A stretch of 64,000 bases of DNA from Nocardioides bizhenqiangii (GTDB lineage: Bacteria; Actinomycetota; Actinomycetes; Propionibacteriales; Nocardioidaceae): NCBI RefSeq assembly GCF_034661235.1, contig NZ_CP141059.1:4401501-4465500 (forward strand), read 5' to 3'. Within the stretch, counting starts at the first letter, position 1; every line of letters begins with the position of its first letter. Below the pieces are notes generated by a model. It was not told where the DNA came from. It saw only the letters and a program-made list of their open reading frames with translations, and ran no database searches. Position numbers and translations under genes: made by a program. Of the stretch, positions 23,671 through 32,398 are shown one piece after another.

Positions 23671-24939
23671 TCAAACCAGCTGGTCGCGCCGCCGGGTCAG
23701 GTAGGCGCGCTCCGCGGTGTTGTCGCAGACGGCGAGCGCGGCGTCGTACGCCTCCCTCGCATCGGCGCTACGCCCGAGGCGCCGCAACAGATCGGCCCGC
23801 GTCACGTGGAACGCGTGGTACGACGCCAGCACGGGTGCGGCCTCGGCCAGCTTGTCGACCTGTGCCAGCGCCACCTCCGGCCCGTCGAGCTCCGCGATCG
23901 CGACCGCCCGGTTGAGGGCCACGATCGGCGACGGGTCGACCTGGACCAGCTGGTCGTAGAGCGCGGCGATCTGGGTCCAGTCGGTCGCGTCGGCGGTCGG
24001 TGCGTCGGTGTGGACCGCGTTGATGGCAGCAAGGATCTGGTAGCGGCCCGGCCGGTTGATCGCGAGGCACTCGCGCACCAGGCCGTGGCCCTCGGCGATC
24101 AGCGACCGGTCCCACCCGCCGCGGTCCTGGTCGTCGAGCCGTACCAGCTCGCCACCCCGGACCCTCGCCTCGCGCCGGGCCTCAGTGAGCAGCAGCAGCG
24201 CCAGCAGCCCGGTCACCTCCGGCTCGTCGGGCATCAGGCCGTGCAGGATCCGGGCCAGCCGGATCGCCTCGGCGGTGAGGTCGGTGCGCACCGGGTCGCC
24301 GTCACCGGACGCGAGGTAGCCCTCGTTGAAGACCAGGAACAGGACGGCGAGCACGGTCGCCACCCGAGCGGGCAGGTCCTCGGCCTCGGGCACCCGGTAG
24401 GGGATCTTGGCCGCGGCGATCTTCTTCTTCGCCCGGGTGATCCGCTGCCCCATCGTGGTCTCGGGGACGAGGAACGCCTGCGCGATCTCCTCGACCGTCA
24501 GGCCGCCCAGCAGTCGCAGCGTCAGCGCGATCCGCGCCTCGGGCGCGAGCGCAGGGTGGCAGCAGGTGAACATGAGCCGCAGCCGGTCGTCCTCGTTGTC
24601 CTCGAACAGCCCGAGGGACTCATGGGGTGTGTCGTCGTACATCTCAGCAGCCTGTCGGTGCTTGGTGTCCCGCAGCTTCTCGCGGCGGAGCCGGTCGATG
24701 GCCCGGTTGCCGGCGGTGGTCGTCAACCAGCCGCCGGGGTTGGGCGGTACGCCGGACTCCGGCCACTTCTCGAGCGCGGCGACCAGCGCCTCGCCGGCCG
24801 CCTCCTCGGCGATGTCGATGTCGCCGAAGCGGCGGACCAGCGAGGCGATCAGCCGGCCGTACTCCTCCCGGAAGACCCGCTCGATCTCCCCGTTGGTCGA
24901 GGAGGTCAGTCCGCGACCGTCTCGAGACCCGAGGGACAC
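23671..24939 (-). CDS. ECF sigma factor with C-terminal TPR-like extension (ECF42 type)
   Basis: 422 aa. Region 2 is at VFREEYGRLIASLVRRFGDIDIAEEAAGEALVAAL and PNPGGWLTTTAGNRAIDRLRREK; region 4 at LTLRLLGGLTVEEIAQAFLVPETTMGQRITRAKKKI. A long alpha-helical TPR-like tail follows (about 190-420), which defines ECF42, a group known to sit beside YCII/DGPF proteins, as here. GTG 24939 lies 7 bp after the DGPF gene. Residues about 4-16 are encoded by a dispersed repeat (24893-24930), so the native N-terminus may have been altered. ECF42 usually lacks an anti-sigma, and none is seen. Confidence 0.9.
   Translation of the reverse strand: MSLGSRDGRGLTSSTNGEIERVFREEYGRLIASLVRRFGDIDIAEEAAGEALVAALEKWPESGVPPNPGGWLTTTAGNRAIDRLRREKLRDTKHRQAAEMYDDTPHESLGLFEDNEDDRLRLMFTCCHPALAPEARIALTLRLLGGLTVEEIAQAFLVPETTMGQRITRAKKKIAAAKIPYRVPEAEDLPARVATVLAVLFLVFNEGYLASGDGDPVRTDLTAEAIRLARILHGLMPDEPEVTGLLALLLLTEARREARVRGGELVRLDDQDRGGWDRSLIAEGHGLVRECLAINRPGRYQILAAINAVHTDAPTADATDWTQIAALYDQLVQVDPSPIVALNRAVAIAELDGPEVALAQVDKLAEAAPVLASYHAFHVTRADLLRRLGRSADAREAYDAALAVCDNTAERAYLTRRRDQLV
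24893..24930. repeat. Dispersed repeat within the sigma factor 5' end
   Basis: TTGGTCGAGGAGGTCAGTCCGCGACCGTCTCGAGACC differs from the intergenic copy at 51974-52011 at only three positions (AGTCC against GCTCT). It encodes roughly residues 4-16 of the sigma factor. Confidence 0.75.
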
Positions 24940-24946
24940 GGGCCGC

Positions 24947-25309
24947 TCAGGCCTCGGACGGCTCGGCCTGGAACGGCCGGACCTCGACCTTGCCCTGACA
25001 GGCCTTCGACCCCTCCGCGGCCCACCGGAGCGCCTCGTCGAGGTCAGGGACGTCGATGATCCAGAACCCGCCGATGTGTTCCTTGGTCTCGAGGTAGGGG
25101 CCGTCGGTCATCACCGGGGCGTCTCCCGTGCCGTCGACGACGGTCGCGGTCCCCGGGGACTCGAGACCACCGGCGAACACCCAGATGCCGGCCTCGCGGA
25201 CCTTGTCGTTGAACCTGTCGGTCTCCTCGAACATCTGCTGCATCGTCTCGGGGTCGATCGCGGCGTAATCCTCGTCGCTGCCATGCACGGCCAGCAGGTA
25301 CTGCGTCAT
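24947..25309 (-). CDS. YCII/DGPF-domain protein, partner of the ECF sigma factor
   Basis: 120 aa from ATG 25309, with AGGAG placed before it. It carries the signature TDGPYLETKEHIGGFWIID (DGP-F motif) and the fold-opening MTQYLLAVHG. DGPF proteins occur with ECF42 sigma factors, and they may be the target or the signal protein of that sigma factor. The gene lies 7 bp upstream of the sigma gene in one operon. No catalytic function is established for the family here. Confidence 0.92.
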   Translation of the reverse strand: MTQYLLAVHGSDEDYAAIDPETMQQMFEETDRFNDKVREAGIWVFAGGLESPGTATVVDGTGDAPVMTDGPYLETKEHIGGFWIIDVPDLDEALRWAAEGSKACQGKVEVRPFQAEPSEA

Positions 25310-25401
25310 GTCGATCTCCTCATGTCCGGGCGGCCTCCTGTGGCCGCCTTCCACCCTCTCTACGAACCCCCCGGTGCCGATACGACAACCTGCCACATAT
25401 T

Positions 25402-25460
25402 TTCTCGAACGGAGGGCGTCCGGCCGCCATCAGGTCGACACGACGGATGGCGTTCGAGAA
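25402..25460. repeat. Long-armed inverted repeat in the intergenic region
   Basis: TTCTCGAACG (25402-25411) and CGTTCGAGAA (25451-25460) are perfect inverse complements, 39 bases apart, between the DGPF gene and the SDR gene. It could be an operator pair or part of a transcript structure. Nothing else is visible in this 200-bp gap. Confidence 0.4.
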
Positions 25461-25512
25461 GGGCGCCGTGCGGCTCGGGCTGCTCGACGACCGGCCGCCC
25501 TAGAGTTTCCTC

Positions 25513-26169
25513 ATGAGCGCGCCCGTGTACGTCGTCCTCGGCGCAGGTCCCGGCCTGGGGCTCGCGGTCGCCCGCCGGTTCGCGCAGGAGGGGTACGTCG
25601 CCGTCCTGGCCACGCGCACGAAGGCCGACGCCGAGCCGCTCGCCGCTGCCCTCCAGGAGGAGGGCCACGCGGCGCAGGGCGTCGGGGTCGACCTGACCGA
25701 CGCGGCCGACGTCTCCGCGGTCGTGACCGCAGTCGGGGAGCGGAACGGGCGGATCGACGTGCTCCACTTCAACCCGAGCGCGTGGCGCGAGAAGGACCCG
25801 CTGCACCTCACCGTCCCCGAGCTGCTCGAGGACGTCGCGCTCGGCGCCGGCGCACTCCTGCCCGCGGTCCAGGCGGCGCGGCCCTATCTCGCGTCCGGCG
25901 CGCGGGTGCTGGTGACCGGTAGCGCGGCGGCGGACAAGCCGTCGCCAGCTGCGGCCTCGCTGGGCGTCCAGAAGGCCGCGGTCCGCAACCTGGTCAGCAG
26001 CCTGGACGCGACCCTGGCCCCCGACGGCATCCGCGCTGTCGCCGTCCAGATCAACGGCGTGCTGGGCAGGGACGGCGCGTTCTCGCCGCCGCCGATCGCC
26101 GACGCGATGTGGGCGGCCGTCTCGCGTCCTGACGACGCGTGGACGCCGCACGTCCCGTACGACGGATGA
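25513..26169 (+). CDS. Short-chain dehydrogenase-like protein (atypical)
   Basis: 218 aa, leaderless: TAGAGT (25501-25506) ends 6 bases before the ATG. The cofactor loop is VLGAGPGLGLAVARRFAQEG, and GSAAADKPSPAAASLGVQKAAV covers the catalytic region, where the usual Y-x-x-x-K Tyr is not present (LGVQK). This suggests a different or lost catalytic mechanism. The substrate is unknown. It overlaps the downstream MFS gene by ATGA, so the two are co-translated. Confidence 0.83.
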   Translation: MSAPVYVVLGAGPGLGLAVARRFAQEGYVAVLATRTKADAEPLAAALQEEGHAAQGVGVDLTDAADVSAVVTAVGERNGRIDVLHFNPSAWREKDPLHLTVPELLEDVALGAGALLPAVQAARPYLASGARVLVTGSAAADKPSPAAASLGVQKAAVRNLVSSLDATLAPDGIRAVAVQINGVLGRDGAFSPPPIADAMWAAVSRPDDAWTPHVPYDG

Positions 26170-27476
26170 GGGGCCTCCTCGCCGACACCCGGCCACTCGC
26201 CGTTCCGCACTTCCGCCGCCTCTGGACGGCGAACATCGTCACTGTCGTCGGAGCCCAGCTCACGGTGGTCGCGGTGCCGGCGCAGATCTACGTCGAGACC
26301 GGCTCCTCGGCGTACGTCGGCCTCACCGGCGTGTTCGGCCTGGTGCCGCTGGTGGTCTTCGGGCTCTGGGGCGGTGCGCTCGCGGACCACTTCGACCGGC
26401 GCACCCTGCTGCAGGTCACCACGGTCGGCCTGATCGGGACCAGCGCGTGCTTCTGGCTCCAAGCCGCGATGGGCAGTGGAAACGTATGGCTCCTGCTGGG
26501 CCTCTTCTCCGTGCAGCAGGCGTTCTTCGCGATCAACCAGCCGACCCGGAGCGCGATCCTCCCGAAGCTGATCTCCGACGAGCTGCTGCCGGCGGCCAAC
26601 TCGCTGAACATGACGGTCTTCCAGGCCGGGGCGATCGCGGGGCCGCTGGTGGCGGGGGCGCTGATCCCGGTGCTCGGCTTCTCCTGGATCTACCTGATCG
26701 ACACGCTCTGCCTGTTCGCGACGCTGTGGGCGGTGGTGAAGCTGCCGTCCCTGCGGGTCGAGGGAGCCAGCGGCCGACCACCCGGCCTGCGGTCGGTGAT
26801 CGAGGGCATCGCCTACCTGCGCGGTCATCCCGTGCTGATGATGTCCTTCGTCGTCGACATCATCGCGATGGTGTTCGGGATGCCCCGGGCGCTGTTCCCC
26901 GAGATCGCCCACGAGAGCTTCTCCGGTCCCGACGAGGGCGGGCTTGCGTTCGCGCTGCTGTTCGCGGGCATCCCCGCGGGCGCCGTCCTCGGCGGCATCT
27001 TCTCCGGCTGGGTCTCGCGGATCAGCGCGCAGGGCAAGGCCGTGGTCTGGTGCATCGTCGTGTGGGGCCTGGCGATGGTGGGCTTCGGCGTCGCTGTCGC
27101 TGTCGCCGACCACTCGGCGGACGCGGCGGCGTGGATGCTGAGTGCGGCGGTCGTCATGCTCATCGTCGGCGGCGCGGCCGACATGGCCTCGGCGGCGTTC
27201 CGGCAGAGCATCCTGCAGTCGTCGGCGGCCGACGAGGTGCGCGGCCGGCTGCAGGGGATCTTCATCGTCGTGGTGGCGGGTGGGCCGCGGATCGCGGACG
27301 TCGCGCACGGCGCCACCGCCGCCATGGTCGGTACGGCGGTCGCGGCCGCCGGTGGCGGGGCTCTGGTCGTCGTGCTGACTGCTGCCTCCGTGGTCGCGGT
27401 CCCCGTGCTCTGGCGCTACCGGCTGGCGCGGCCCGCCCAGACGCAGACCGGTCCGTTACCGCCCTCCGACGGCTAG
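26166..27476 (+). CDS. MFS transporter (EntS-like group)
   Basis: 436 aa with 12 predicted membrane segments, starting ATG 26166 that overlaps the SDR stop (ATGA). The N-terminal half shows [30 protein letters not shown] and the loop [20 protein letters not shown], typical of the EntS-like exporters; a second loop [20 protein letters not shown] follows. Substrate unknown. Its last four bases overlap the opposing DUF1905 gene. Confidence 0.9.
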   Translation: MRGLLADTRPLAVPHFRRLWTANIVTVVGAQLTVVAVPAQIYVETGSSAYVGLTGVFGLVPLVVFGLWGGALADHFDRRTLLQVTTVGLIGTSACFWLQAAMGSGNVWLLLGLFSVQQAFFAINQPTRSAILPKLISDELLPAANSLNMTVFQAGAIAGPLVAGALIPVLGFSWIYLIDTLCLFATLWAVVKLPSLRVEGASGRPPGLRSVIEGIAYLRGHPVLMMSFVVDIIAMVFGMPRALFPEIAHESFSGPDEGGLAFALLFAGIPAGAVLGGIFSGWVSRISAQGKAVVWCIVVWGLAMVGFGVAVAVADHSADAAAWMLSAAVVMLIVGGAADMASAAFRQSILQSSAADEVRGRLQGIFIVVVAGGPRIADVAHGATAAMVGTAVAAAGGGALVVVLTAASVVAVPVLWRYRLARPAQTQTGPLPPSDG

Positions 27477-27769
27477 GAGAGCCGTTCGGTCAGGTGGACG
27501 ACGACCTGGTCGCCGGCCTGCTTGCCGCTCTCGACCCGAAGGGCGGTGGCGACCGGCAGCTTGTGGTTGCCGTCGCCGAGCGCCATGAACGACGTCTCGA
27601 ACGGCTCGCCGTCGACTGTGCCGCGCACCTTCACCCGGCCGCGGGTGCCGAAGTAGGCCGGTGACTCGGGCCAGACGATGTAGGTCCAGCCGCCCTTGGC
27701 GGGGCTCAGCCGGAGCGTCTCCGTGAACGTGACGTCGAGCGGCCCGACGCCGTGGGTCTCATTGGTCAT
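27473..27769 (-). CDS. DUF1905-domain protein
   Basis: 98 aa. It contains [34 protein letters not shown], the DUF1905 core, an eight-stranded domain of unknown function found alone or fused to a YdeI-type domain. No signal or membrane part. It overlaps the MFS gene 3' end by 4 bp. Confidence 0.88.
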   Translation of the reverse strand: MTNETHGVGPLDVTFTETLRLSPAKGGWTYIVWPESPAYFGTRGRVKVRGTVDGEPFETSFMALGDGNHKLPVATALRVESGKQAGDQVVVHLTERLS

Positions 27770-27812
27770 GACGAGACAGACCTAGCTGCCCGTCACGACT
27801 CATCGTTCGGCG

Positions 27813-29057
27813 TCAGCGGATGGCGAGCGGCACACTGGCCGGCCGCCTCACGTAGGCGCCGGGCGCCCACTCGATCCGGTCCGGGTCGACGGTGAACCGC
27901 GGGATCCGGGTGACCAGCTCCTCGAGCGCGACCCGGGCCTGCAGCCGGGCGGCGGCCGCCCCGAGGCAGTGGTGGTGGCCCTGGCTGAAGGTCAGGATCT
28001 GGGTCGGCCGGCGCCGGATGTCGAGGTGCTCGGCGTCGGCGCCGTACCTGCGCCAGTCGCGGTTGGCGGCGCCGTACAGCAGCAGGACCCGCCGGCCGGC
28101 CGGGATCCGGGTGCCGTGCAGCTCGATGTCGCGGGTGGTGGTGCGGGCCAGGCCCTGGACGGGGGACGTCAGCCGCAACAGCTCCTCGACGGCGTCGGCC
28201 ACCAGGCGCGGAGACTCGGCGAGGTCCTCGCACTGGTCGGGGTGGGTCGCGAGCAGCTCCATGGTGCCGCCGAGCAGTCCGGTGGTCGTGTCGTTGCCGC
28301 CGGTCACCATGGTGAACACGAAGGCGAGGATGCCCATGATGTCGGTCTGGGCTTCCTCGTCGTGGCCCCCGGCCGCCGCGACCAGGTGCGAGACGGTGTC
28401 CTCCGCCCTCACGCCGGCGGCCTGCTCCGCGCGGCGTCGCTCGATCAGCGCCGAGAAGTACGCCATCAGCTCGACGGTCGCTCCGGCCGCGCCGGTGGCA
28501 GCGCCCCCTGCACCGTCCGTGGCGTTGGCCGCGACGATCGCGTTGGTCCACTCGTCGAAGCGCGGCCGGTCCTGCTCGGGCACGCCGAGGTAGTGGGCGA
28601 CCACCATGCTCGGCAGCGGCTTGAACAGCTCGGTGACGATGTCGCCACCGCCCGCGGCGCACAGGCGATCCAACCGCTCGACGACGAATGACCGGACCGC
28701 GGGCTCGAGCTCGGCCACCTGACGAGGGGTGAAGCCGCGGGCGACCAGTCGCCGGAAGGCGGTGTGGACCGGAGGGTCGGTCATCACGAACGGCGGGTTG
28801 TCGGCGAGGCCGATCCGCTCCAGCTCGTCGTACTCCACGGTGAGGCCGCGGGCGCTGCTGAACGTCTCGGTGTCGACGGCGGCTGCGAGCACGTCGCCGT
28901 GCCGGGAGAGCACGTAGTAGTCGTCCTCGGGACGACCTGCAGGCACGACGTGGTGCACCGGGTCGTGCTCGCGGAGGGCGGCGTACGCCGGCCACGGGTC
29001 GCGCCACGCCGCCCCGCCTCCCGGCACGTAGCGGGCGACAGTCGACTCGATCCCCAT
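27813..29057 (-). CDS. Cytochrome P450 (1)
   Basis: Soluble haem monooxygenase, 414 aa from ATG 29057. The I-helix oxygen-activating motif is MVTGGNDTTTGLLGG, the K-helix E-x-x-R is VEELLRL, and the haem loop is FSQGHHHCLGAA with Cys364. Substrate unknown; the family supports actinobacterial oxidation of hydrophobic compounds. It is divergent from the DrrAB-like exporter genes. The open frame extends far upstream (to 30188) but that is antisense to the exporter, so ATG 29057 is chosen. A 7-bp inverted repeat at 29086 lies in the divergent promoter region. Confidence 0.93.
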   Translation of the reverse strand: MGIESTVARYVPGGGAAWRDPWPAYAALREHDPVHHVVPAGRPEDDYYVLSRHGDVLAAAVDTETFSSARGLTVEYDELERIGLADNPPFVMTDPPVHTAFRRLVARGFTPRQVAELEPAVRSFVVERLDRLCAAGGGDIVTELFKPLPSMVVAHYLGVPEQDRPRFDEWTNAIVAANATDGAGGAATGAAGATVELMAYFSALIERRRAEQAAGVRAEDTVSHLVAAAGGHDEEAQTDIMGILAFVFTMVTGGNDTTTGLLGGTMELLATHPDQCEDLAESPRLVADAVEELLRLTSPVQGLARTTTRDIELHGTRIPAGRRVLLLYGAANRDWRRYGADAEHLDIRRRPTQILTFSQGHHHCLGAAAARLQARVALEELVTRIPRFTVDPDRIEWAPGAYVRRPASVPLAIR

Positions 29058-29085
29058 CGACAAAGGATGGAGCAGGTTCTTGTTG

Positions 29086-29104
29086 ACGTCGAGTGCTTCG
29101 ACGT
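29086..29104. promoter_or_regulatory. Inverted repeat in the P450/drrA divergent promoter region
   Basis: ACGTCGA-GTGCT-TCGACGT, 7-bp arms with a 5-base spacer, overlapping a TTGACG box. It may be an operator for joint control of the P450 and exporter genes. Confidence 0.35.
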
Positions 29105-29180
29105 AAACGGCGATGAATTCGGTTGTCGGCGGCCGTCTGTAGGTTGAAAACTCGGTCGGGGGACACGCGAAGGGAGCAAC

Positions 29181-30170
29181 GTGACAGACATGATCCGCGC
29201 CAGCGGACTGGTGAAGCGCTACAAGGAGGTCACCGCCCTCGGGGGGCTCGACCTGAACGTTCCCGAGGGCGAGGTGCTGGCACTGCTCGGGCCCAACGGC
29301 GCCGGGAAGACTACGGCGGTGCGGTGCCTGACCACCCTCTTGGTGCCGGATGCCGGCAGCGCCGAGATCGCCGGCGTCGACGTGCTCGCCGAGCCGGGCG
29401 AGGCCCGGGCCTTGATGGGACTGTCGGGGCAGTACGCCGCCGTCGACGAGCACCTGACCGGCTACGAGAACCTGGTCATGGTCGGTCGGCTCTACCACCT
29501 CGGCAAGGCGCGGTCCCGGCAGCGGGCGCGGGAGCTGCTCGAGCGGTTCGACCTCACCGACGCCGCCGACCGGCCGTCGAAGACCTACTCGGGCGGCATG
29601 CGACGTCGGCTCGACCTCGCAGGCGCGCTCGTCGCCGAGCCGCCGGTCCTGGTGCTCGACGAGCCGACCACCGGCCTCGACGTGCGCAGCCGCCAGCAGA
29701 TGTGGGAGGTCATCCGCGAGCTGGTCGCCGGCGGCTCGACGCTGCTGCTCACGACGCAGTACCTCGAGGAGGCCGACCGTCTGGCCGACAACATCGTGGT
29801 CATCGACCACGGCCTCGCGATCGCGGAGGGCACCGCCGACGAGCTCAAGGCCCGCACCGGCGGCGAGCGGATCGAGGTCGTCCTCGCCGACGTGGAAGAC
29901 CGCGAGGCGGCTGAGCGGGTGCTCGCCGAGGTGGCCGTCGACGGCGTCCGGGTCAGTGAAAACAGCCGAGAGCTGACAGCCGCGGTGCGCGGGAGCGCGA
30001 CGGGCGACCTGCTCCGGGTGCTGCAGGGGTTCGAGCGCGAGACCGTCACGGTGCTCGACGTCGGCCTGCGCCGACCGACCCTCGACGACGTGTTCATGAC
30101 ACTGACCGGACATGTCGCCGAGGCGGACGACGGCCAGAGCGACGACAGCAGCAAGGAGATGGCGAAATGA
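29181..30170 (+). CDS. DrrA-like ABC exporter ATP-binding protein
   Basis: 329 aa from GTG with an AGGGAG ribosome site. Walker A GPNGAGKTT near 38, signature YSGGMRRRLD near 135, Walker B VLVLDEPTTGLD. The C-terminal extension after about residue 240 matches the DrrA/daunorubicin-exporter type. It pairs with the permease at 30167 by an ATGA overlap. This subfamily exports hydrophobic compounds and drugs; the actual substrate is unknown, but the neighbouring P450 genes suggest a lipophilic one. Confidence 0.93.
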   Translation: MTDMIRASGLVKRYKEVTALGGLDLNVPEGEVLALLGPNGAGKTTAVRCLTTLLVPDAGSAEIAGVDVLAEPGEARALMGLSGQYAAVDEHLTGYENLVMVGRLYHLGKARSRQRARELLERFDLTDAADRPSKTYSGGMRRRLDLAGALVAEPPVLVLDEPTTGLDVRSRQQMWEVIRELVAGGSTLLLTTQYLEEADRLADNIVVIDHGLAIAEGTADELKARTGGERIEVVLADVEDREAAERVLAEVAVDGVRVSENSRELTAAVRGSATGDLLRVLQGFERETVTVLDVGLRRPTLDDVFMTLTGHVAEADDGQSDDSSKEMAK

Positions 30171-30973
30171 GCACCGCTGTGCGGGCACTGTCCGACGGCT
30201 GGGTCGTCGCCCAGCGCAACCTCATCAAGGTCAAGCGGGTGCCCGACATCCTCGTGTTCGTCCTGATCAGCCCGATCATGTTCGTGCTGCTCTTCGCCTA
30301 CGTCTTCGGCGGAGCCATCGACGTGCCGGGCGAGGTGGACTACAAGGAGTTCCTGGTCCCCGGAATCTTCGCCCAGACCGTGGTGTTTGGTGCGACGTTC
30401 ACCGGCTACGGCCTGGCCGACGACATGCAGAAGGGCATCATCGACCGGTTCAAGTCGCTGCCGATGGCGCGCTCAGCGGTCCTGGTGGGCCGGACCACCT
30501 CGGACGTCGCTTACAACGTGATCTCGCTCGCCATCATGGCGCTGACCGGTCTGGTGGTCGGGTGGCGGATCCGCGAGGGCGTTGTCGACGCAGCCCTGGC
30601 GTTCCTCCTGCTGCTGGTGTTCGCCTACGCGATCAGCTGGATCATGGCGTACGTCGGGCTCATCGTGCCCAGCGTCGAGGTCGTCAACAACGCCTCGTTC
30701 ATCGTGATCATGCCGCTGACCTTCGTGTCCAACGCGTTCGTGCCGGCGGAGTCGTTCTCCGGCGTGCTGCAGACGTTCGTCGAGTGGAACCCGGTGTCGA
30801 CCGTCACCCAGGCCTGCCGCGAGCTGTTCGGCAACACCGATCCGAGCATTGCGGTGCCCGACTCCTGGGCGTTGCAGAACCCGGTCGTCTACACCCTGTT
30901 GTGGGCCGTGGCCATCGTGGCGGTCTTCGCGCCGCTCTCGTCCCGCCAGTACCGCCTGTCCACGTCGAAGTGA
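30167..30973 (+). CDS. DrrB-like ABC exporter permease
   Basis: 268 aa ABC-2 type permease with six predicted membrane helices, among them ILVFVLISPIMFVLLFAYVFGGAI and VIMPLTFVSNAFVPAESF; the second is the conserved ABC-2 signature region. It starts inside the stop of drrA (ATGA). It ends 9 bp before the opposing P450 gene. Confidence 0.93.
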   Translation: MSTAVRALSDGWVVAQRNLIKVKRVPDILVFVLISPIMFVLLFAYVFGGAIDVPGEVDYKEFLVPGIFAQTVVFGATFTGYGLADDMQKGIIDRFKSLPMARSAVLVGRTTSDVAYNVISLAIMALTGLVVGWRIREGVVDAALAFLLLLVFAYAISWIMAYVGLIVPSVEVVNNASFIVIMPLTFVSNAFVPAESFSGVLQTFVEWNPVSTVTQACRELFGNTDPSIAVPDSWALQNPVVYTLLWAVAIVAVFAPLSSRQYRLSTSK

Positions 30974-30982
30974 TCCTCGCGG

Positions 30983-32290
30983 CTAGGCGGTCTCCTCCAG
31001 CTCGCCGTAGAGGGACACGGGGAGCGCCTCGACGCCGTAGACGGCGGAGAGCTTGCGGAAGTCGAGGTCGCCGATGTCGGCCGCCATGGTGAGGTCGGGA
31101 TAGCGCTCGGCGAGCATCCGGAGGGCGGTGCGCAGTTCCATCCGCGCCAGCTCGGCGCCGACGCAACGGTGCATGCCCCAGCCGAAGGAGAGGTGGCGCA
31201 CCGGCTCGCGGGTCGGGTCGAACCGGTCGAGGTCGGGGCCGAGTCGTGGGTCGCGGTTGGCGGCGAGCAGCGAGACGCCGACGGCGTCGCCCTCGTTGAT
31301 GGTGACGCCTCCGACGACGACGTCCTGCTTCGCGAACCGGAGGAAGGCGAGCTGGACGACGCACAGGTGCCGGAGCAGCTCCTCGACGACCTTGTTGACC
31401 GACTCCGGGTCGGAGCGGAGCATCCGGCCGGCATCGGGAGTGGTCGCGATCAGGTAGGTGCCGAGTGCCAGCATGCTGGCGCTGGTCTCGTAGCCGCCGA
31501 GGAAGACGCCGTCGGCGATACCGCCCAGCGTGACGTCGTCCAGCTCGTCGCCGTACTCCTCGAGGAGTGCGCCGATCAGCCCGTCGCCCGGCTGCTCCCG
31601 CTGCTGACGGACTGCGTTGATGAGGAAGTCGCGGGTGTGCGCGGCGGCGCCGAAGGCACCCGCGCCGCCCTCGCTGAGGTCGAAGCGCGCGACGCCGAGA
31701 TCGAAGAAGCGGGACCGGTCCTCCACCGGGAGGCCGAGCAGGTCGCAGATCACGTCGAACGGCACGGCGAACGCGAACTCCGCGACCAGGTCGACCTCGG
31801 GTCCGGCCGCCTCCATCGCGTCGAGCCGCGTCTGCACGATCGCCTCGATGCCCGGCTGCAGCCGCGCGAGACGGCGCATCGTGAACTCGGGGGTGAGGTA
31901 CTTGCGCAGCTGGGTGTGGAGCGGCGGGTCGGTCATGCCGAGGCCGCCGATCTGCTCCTCGGCCGACCGGCCCTCCTGCGAGACGAACTGGCCGAGGTCG
32001 TTGGACCAGACCGCCGGGTCACCGGCCAGGACGTCGCGGGCCTCGTCGTACCCGCTGACCAGCCAGATCCCTCGTCCGAACATGTTCGCCAGCAGCTTCA
32101 CCGGCTCGTCCACCTGGGCCTGCATGAGCGCCGGCAGCGGGTCCAGGCCGTCCCGCTTGATCGGAAGCGTGAACGAGTCGGGCAGGAACCGCAGCTTGCG
32201 GAGGTCGATGCCGTCGCGCATCGTCCGTTCGAGGAGGATCTTGCCGACCCGGCGCTTGACCGGTCCCAGCAGGTCCAGGGGGAGAGCCAT
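30983..32290 (-). CDS. Cytochrome P450 (2)
   Basis: 435 aa from ATG 32290. Haem loop FGWGMHRCVGAEL with Cys376, K-helix E-x-x-R in VEELLRHL. The I-helix reads GVFLGGYETSAS, with Glu-Thr in place of the usual acid-Thr pair, still an accepted variant. Substrate unknown. It converges on the DrrB gene, so this end of the exporter locus is not in one operon with it. Confidence 0.93.
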   Translation of the reverse strand: MALPLDLLGPVKRRVGKILLERTMRDGIDLRKLRFLPDSFTLPIKRDGLDPLPALMQAQVDEPVKLLANMFGRGIWLVSGYDEARDVLAGDPAVWSNDLGQFVSQEGRSAEEQIGGLGMTDPPLHTQLRKYLTPEFTMRRLARLQPGIEAIVQTRLDAMEAAGPEVDLVAEFAFAVPFDVICDLLGLPVEDRSRFFDLGVARFDLSEGGAGAFGAAAHTRDFLINAVRQQREQPGDGLIGALLEEYGDELDDVTLGGIADGVFLGGYETSASMLALGTYLIATTPDAGRMLRSDPESVNKVVEELLRHLCVVQLAFLRFAKQDVVVGGVTINEGDAVGVSLLAANRDPRLGPDLDRFDPTREPVRHLSFGWGMHRCVGAELARMELRTALRMLAERYPDLTMAADIGDLDFRKLSAVYGVEALPVSLYGELEETA

Positions 32291-32398
32291 GCCGGGTATT
32301 CCATCAGACCTGTCCGGCGCCCGCCTGAGTATTCGTACCCAGACCTCCCTGGGTCGACCCTGACCCGCCCCTGACCCTTCCTCGTTAGGCTGTTGCCC

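Noticed and set aside
22990..25059. 689-codon plus-strand open frame
   Set aside because: Antisense to the M3 peptidase and sigma factor genes; product has no domain and skewed composition.
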